Part shown: one piece after another, positions 7,045 through 9,489 of the stretch
How positions within the stretch are numbered: the stretch's first letter is position 1
How the letters are laid out: each line of letters starts with the position of its first letter
Assembly (NCBI GenBank): GCA_947492175.1
Contig: CANLMQ010000062.1
Location: 1 to 9,489, forward strand
Direction of reading: 5' to 3'
DNA from: an uncultured Draconibacterium sp.
GTDB lineage: Bacteria; Bacteroidota; Bacteroidia; Bacteroidales; Prolixibacteraceae
DNA length: 9,489 bases
Position numbers and translations under genes: made by a program
Notes under the pieces: generated by a model
Databases searched by the model: none
Told to the model about the DNA's origin: nothing
The model's input: only the letters and a program-made list of their open reading frames with translations

Positions 7045-7063
7045 TCTATTTCCCCGTTTCACT

Positions 7064-7561
7064 CTATTCTATATTTAAAGCAACCAATAAAAGCCGTTCG
7101 TTATCCTTTTCAAAACAAACATATTTGGTATCAGCCGATAACTGAATTCTTGTTGAAAATGATGTACTATCCAACCTGATGCTTTTTTTCCCCATAAGGC
7201 CATTCTCGTCAACATACTCTATGGTTTTTTCAAGCGGATTTTGTAGGTAAGAAAAAGAAATAACCTGTTTATTCTTATTTAATAAACAGTATTTAAAATC
7301 ATCTTGCTCATAAGTCTTCTGATTAGCTGCTGTGTTCTTTATTCTCCCTTCGGTAATGATTTTATCGATTAAATCCATTTTGTATTCCCGGCCAACAGAA
7401 TCATACGATATTGTACAACTTAAAAACGCAATCATTGGTTGGGTTGAATAACTTGCAGGTTCTGTTGATGCGTTTTGTTTTACTGCTTTACAGGAAACAA
7501 AATGCATTAGCAAAACCAATAGTGCTATTCTTGTTACAATTGATATCAAATTGGTGTTCAT
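7064..7561 (-). CDS. Small lipoprotein paired with the M64 peptidase
   Basis: The 165-residue product has a lipoprotein signal (hydrophobic 11-22, lipobox FVSC, Cys24). The mature part alternates hydrophobic strands: MIAFLSCTISYD (43-54), KMDLIDKIITEGRIK (61-75), FKYCLLNKNKQVISFSY (89-105), IRLDSTSFSTRIQLS (128-142) and KYVCFEKDNERLLLVALNI (146-164). That order resembles the N-terminal beta-sandwich domain (M64_N) fused in front of M64 catalytic domains in Bacteroides-type proteins: a DxxTGxVIYRxSF-like strand, then an LLP-type strand. I infer, and have not tested, that this is a free-standing version of that domain. It is encoded directly upstream of the peptidase on the same strand, so a shared transcript is likely. 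If lipidated it would sit in the outer membrane, where it could hold or assist the protease. Catalytic residues are not visible. Confidence 0.8.
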   Translation of the reverse strand: MNTNLISIVTRIALLVLLMHFVSCKAVKQNASTEPASYSTQPMIAFLSCTISYDSVGREYKMDLIDKIITEGRIKNTAANQKTYEQDDFKYCLLNKNKQVISFSYLQNPLEKTIEYVDENGLMGKKSIRLDSTSFSTRIQLSADTKYVCFEKDNERLLLVALNIE

Positions 7562-7584
7562 TCGATTATAATTTTCTATTTTTT

Positions 7585-7630
7585 GCTAACAAATGTCTGT
7601 CTGGTTACGAACGAGATAATGAACGTTAGC
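7585..7630. repeat. Short attC-like hairpin upstream of the M64-pair operon
   Basis: On the plus strand GCTAAC (7585-7590) pairs with GTTAGC (7625-7630). After a short unpaired spacer, ATGTCT (7593-7598) pairs with AGATAAT (7614-7620), with A7618 bulged out and G7595-T7617 as wobble. This outer arm, spacer, inner arm with an extrahelical base resembles the plan of integron attC sites. The arms are short, so chance remains possible. Its right-hand part may overlap the promoter of the minus-strand operon, which I could not identify. Confidence 0.3.
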
Positions 7631-7652
7631 TTGTGGCTCATAAACCAGGGAA

Positions 7653-7667
7653 ACACTGCTACAGTGT
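7653..7667. repeat. 6-bp hairpin ACACTG/CAGTGT
   Basis: ACACTG (7653-7658) and CAGTGT (7662-7667) are perfect inverted copies around the 3-base loop CTA, in the 240-bp gap between the hydrolase gene and the lipoprotein gene. A U-tract of only three bases follows on the minus strand, so it is at most a weak terminator of the hydrolase gene. The rest of the gap (7668-7801) shows nothing recognisable. Confidence 0.3.
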
Positions 7668-7801
7668 AATAGTATCGCACGGCTTAAAGAAAAATAAAAT
7701 GAGCAACACTACAAAATGGGGAGGAGGCAAGTGTATTATCTGTATTCCTTTTCATTCCCGAATATTATTGGCTCTTAATTCCATCTTTCTATGGTTTAGT
7801 C

Positions 7802-8578
7802 TTAAAGCTTGATTCCAAAATTTGAATACGGAAAAGTTCCGCTTCCGTGTTTTAGCTTCCCTTTTTTATACAAAGAGGTAAAGGCTTCGTCCATATCTTT
7901 AATAATCGACACGGGTATATTTAAACTGTGGTGTGCCAGCAGAATTTTCTTTACCGGTAAAGGCAATAATCTTTTTATTGAATTCATATAGGCAACCGGG
8001 TCTGTCGACGGGTAATACGCGAACAGTTCCCCAATGTAAATTAAATCTCCTGTATATAAATAACCTTTATCTTTTTCGAAAAAACACATATGCCCGGGAG
8101 AATGTCCCGGAGTATGCAAAACCTGTATTGTTCGTCCTCCCAGATTAATTGTGTCATTATCGTTTAGCACTTTTGTTGGAGTTCCTTCAAACAGGTAATA
8201 GTTATTTACATCAAAATCCTTTGGGAAATCGCAGGGTTCTTCTATTAAAAAATCTCTAACCTGTTCTATTGTCAGGGGGAAACCGCCGTTTATCCATTCC
8301 GTTTCTGCGTTGTGTACATAAAAGTCCGGGAAATATTTGTGTCCTCCAAAATGATCATAATGCACGTGTGTTGTAACTGCCGTAACTGGTTTGTCGGTTA
8401 ACTTCTGTACTTGCTCCCAAATATTTTCTACGCCAAGTCCGGTGTCTATTAATAAACATCTTTCGGTTCCATTTAGTACGTAACAATGAGTTTCTTCCCA
8501 GTGTTTATATTCGCTAATAACAGAGGTATTGTCATCTATCGTTTCAATCGTAAACCAGTTTTCTTTTTTGTTTGTCAT
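7802..8578 (-). CDS. Metallo-beta-lactamase-fold hydrolase
   Basis: Predicted binuclear zinc hydrolase of the metallo-beta-lactamase superfamily, 258 residues. The full set of metal ligands is visible: HVHYDHFGGH (71-80: His71, His73, Asp75, His76), His159 in TPGHSPGH, Asp178 in YTGDLI, and His216 or His217 in LLAHHS. There is no signal peptide or membrane segment, so it is probably cytoplasmic. Length and layout are those of the generic MBL-fold metallo-hydrolases, a group that includes glyoxalase II-like enzymes and lactonases; the substrate cannot be read from these motifs. The HxHxDH motif excludes the B1/B2 true beta-lactamase variants with altered ligands but does not name a reaction. 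The start ATG has only a weak GAAGA upstream. It stands alone, between two attC-like structures (7585-7630 and 8633-8759). Confidence 0.9.
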   Translation of the reverse strand: MTNKKENWFTIETIDDNTSVISEYKHWEETHCYVLNGTERCLLIDTGLGVENIWEQVQKLTDKPVTAVTTHVHYDHFGGHKYFPDFYVHNAETEWINGGFPLTIEQVRDFLIEEPCDFPKDFDVNNYYLFEGTPTKVLNDNDTINLGGRTIQVLHTPGHSPGHMCFFEKDKGYLYTGDLIYIGELFAYYPSTDPVAYMNSIKRLLPLPVKKILLAHHSLNIPVSIIKDMDEAFTSLYKKGKLKHGSGTFPYSNFGIKL

Positions 8579-8632
8579 TCTTCAGTATTCTCTTTATTAT
8601 TTAGCTATTGCTCTGTCATTATTCTTGGTTAT

Positions 8633-8759
8633 TGGTCACTTGCAAGTTGTCGTTGCGGAGTTCGAAGAGCGTCAGTGTCCGATAGGACATGACGGTCAAG
8701 AAAGGAGCGGAGACAACGCACACCACTGACCCCGCAATGCAATTTGCAATTTGTTACCA
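8633..8759. repeat. Long attC-like imperfect palindrome
   Basis: A 127-base structure that can fold on itself. Outer arms are TGGTCAC (8633-8639) and GTTACCA (8753-8759), 6 of 7 paired. An unpaired TTT (8750-8752) separates them from the inner stem, TTGCAAGTTGTCGTTGCGG (8640-8658) against CCGCAATGCAATTTGCAA (8732-8749). That stem gives 18 pairs with two G-T wobbles and T8650 bulged. Further in, GTCAGTG (8671-8677) pairs with CACTGAC (8724-8730), competing with the hairpin GTCA-TGTCC/GGACA-TGAC (8671-8693). Size and plan recall long integron attC sites, but the outer arms do not fit RYYYAAC/GTTRRRY. It lies directly beyond the 3' end of the small secreted-protein gene. Confidence 0.65.
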
Positions 8760-8767
8760 CACGTTTT
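8753..8767 (+). repeat. Inverted repeat arm flanking the cassette gene (3' side)
   Basis: GTTACCACACGTTTT here is the inverted copy, with one difference in 15 bases, of AAAATGTGTGGTAAC at 9403-9417. It lies 9 bases past the stop codon of the gene at 8777-9397 and is also the outer arm of the palindrome at 8633-8759. Confidence 0.75.
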
Positions 8768-8776
8768 TTATTTTAT

Positions 8777-9397
8777 TTAAGGTCCACAACAATTTAAATA
8801 ATAGTCACTAACTCCAGAAGACAGATGAAAAGTCAACTCACAATTTCCAGAGTCGTCTGTTTCTCCCCAAACTAATGCCTCCAAAATTCCGTTTCCATCC
8901 AAATCTCCTTTTAATTTTATTTTGTCGTTTGGAATTTCCTCTGAAACTGGCTCTATTTTTTCTCTGTTAATGTTTGTAATTACAAAACAAGAAACATTGT
9001 CAGCTTGAAAGTTTGTCTTTAATTCTCTCTTAAAATTTTGTTTTTTTATCCTTGTTGTAAATGTTGGTCTGAATTGAATTCCACCATCATTTTCACACCA
9101 GAATTCAATTTTTAATGAGTCTTTAAAATTGATTGTCGCTAATTCTCCTTTGTCGTCGAACAATGTAATTGGTGAGTTATTTACAAACTTGGTCATTACG
9201 TCTTTCCATTCAAGAATCGGTCTCTCGATTTCATAGTTAGAAATTGTCTCGTACGGAAACACAATTTCAATTTCATATTCTGTTTCCAAGTCTAATTTCA
9301 CATATGCTACTCCTATTGAATTTTCTTTAAAATCTTGGGAGTAAGAAATTCCTGTCGAAATTGTAATTAGTAGCAATATGATGTATACTTTTCTCAT
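8777..9397 (-). CDS. Small secreted protein, CCGP C-terminus, cassette gene
   Basis: The 206-residue product starts with a Sec signal peptide (about 1-20, ending SYSQ) and is predicted to be periplasmic or secreted. The middle (about 30-150) is mixed and unassigned. The C-terminal part has GDLDGNGILEALVWGE (164-179), an Asp-rich loop like the calcium-binding DxDxNG loops of FG-GAP and dockerin-type repeats, followed by NCELTFHLSSG and the terminal YYLNCCGP. From memory, small secreted Bacteroidota proteins of unknown function share the GDLDGDG...EAL-W...LxCCGP ending. The gene is visibly more AT-rich than its neighbours: 15 G+C in 9001-9060 against 29 in 3301-3360, one sample each. No promoter is visible just upstream. 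It fits exactly between inverted repeats (8753-8767 and 9403-9417), as a cassette gene would. Confidence 0.8.
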   Translation of the reverse strand: MRKVYIILLLITISTGISYSQDFKENSIGVAYVKLDLETEYEIEIVFPYETISNYEIERPILEWKDVMTKFVNNSPITLFDDKGELATINFKDSLKIEFWCENDGGIQFRPTFTTRIKKQNFKRELKTNFQADNVSCFVITNINREKIEPVSEEIPNDKIKLKGDLDGNGILEALVWGETDDSGNCELTFHLSSGVSDYYLNCCGP

Positions 9398-9402
9398 TTT
9401 TC

Positions 9403-9417
9403 AAAATGTGTGGTAAC
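9403..9417 (-). repeat. Inverted repeat arm flanking the cassette gene (5' side)
   Basis: AAAATGTGTGGTAAC on the plus strand ends up as GTTACCACACATTTT just 5 bases before the start codon of the minus-strand gene. It matches the arm at 8753-8767 in 14 of 15 positions in inverted orientation. The T-G-G-T-A-A-C part is followed by GGCA and GTCTGTCT (to 9429), a combination also seen at 7584-7602. Confidence 0.75.
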
Positions 9418-9489
9418 GGCAGTCTGTCTAAAAAGCCCTTTTTGGGATTATTGTTTTTGTTGGATTCAGGATGTTTGGGGAGTGACTTT
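9418..9489 (-). other. Right-edge intergenic stretch with weak stem
   Basis: No gene is visible in the last 72 bases. On the minus strand CCCAAAAAGGGCTTTTT forms a short stem (CCC/GGG) before a U-tract, a weak candidate terminator for a gene beyond the right edge. It would also separate the cassette gene from upstream transcription, unless it is leaky. Confidence 0.3.

Noticed and set aside
7045..7062. GTG start of the M64 peptidase six codons earlier
   Set aside because: The ATG at 7044 gives a standard signal peptide and has a GGGGA sequence just upstream; the GTG starts one base after the previous stop with no site of its own.
7588..7595. GACATTTG on the minus strand as -7 element of the M64-pair promoter
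   Set aside because: It lacks the TA of TAnnTTTG and has no TTTG at the proper distance upstream.
8633..8759. Classical class of integron attC site
   Set aside because: The outer arms TGGTAAC/GTTACCA do not fit the RYYYAAC/GTTRRRY consensus and no integrase is present, so it is called attC-like only.
1..9489. CRISPR array, rRNA or tRNA genes, transposase or recombinase genes
   Set aside because: No regularly spaced direct repeats, no tRNA- or rRNA-like sequence and no open frame with transposase or recombinase motifs were seen.

Overview
The window looks like chromosomal DNA from a member of the Bacteroidota, probably class Bacteroidia in the Marinilabiliales/Prolixibacteraceae range. The grounds are: a metalloprotease ending in a type IX secretion (T9SS) type A sorting domain, a TTTG-N20-TAnnTTTG promoter ahead of the first operon, A-rich leaders with weak Shine-Dalgarno signals, two lipoproteins, and an EtfB/EtfA/acyl-CoA dehydrogenase trio of the kind seen in that class. 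The genus is inferred from recall of protein families and was not measured.

Layout. Bases 1-555 hold no gene I can support; they contain two rho-independent terminators that both face the minus strand (38-78 and 177-207) and a hairpin at 499-520. A promoter at 556-587 drives a plus-strand operon: etfB (773-1648), etfA (1726-2745) and an acyl-CoA dehydrogenase (2767-4476). A strong terminator closes it at 4505-4542. An acidic lipoprotein gene follows on the plus strand (4796-5575). It converges on a minus-strand pair transcribed as 7561-7064 then 7044-5701: a small lipoprotein and a secreted M64 (IgA-peptidase-like) metalloprotease. Further right, also on the minus strand, are a metallo-beta-lactamase-fold hydrolase (8578-7802) and a small AT-rich secreted protein (9397-8777).

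How the genes work together. The acyl-CoA dehydrogenase oxidises an acyl-CoA thioester and passes electrons to the EtfAB flavoprotein, so the first operon is a self-contained electron-transfer module for fatty-acid or amino-acid-derived acyl-CoAs. The M64 protease would cross the outer membrane through T9SS. The lipoprotein encoded 19 bp upstream of it resembles, in its strand pattern, the N-terminal beta-sandwich domain found fused to M64 proteases in other Bacteroidota, so the pair may be a split version of that enzyme.

Most unusual region. The right-hand 800 bp look like a mobile gene cassette. The single gene 8777-9397 sits exactly between inverted copies of GTTACCACAC (14 of 15 bases match). 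Just beyond its 3' end lies a long imperfect palindrome (8633-8759) with an attC-like plan: outer arms, a short unpaired spacer, and an 18-bp inner stem with one bulged base. A smaller structure of similar plan lies at 7585-7630, and the motif TGSTAAC-N4-GTCTGTCT occurs just upstream of two minus-strand genes. No recombinase is present in the window, and the outer arms do not fit the classical integron consensus.
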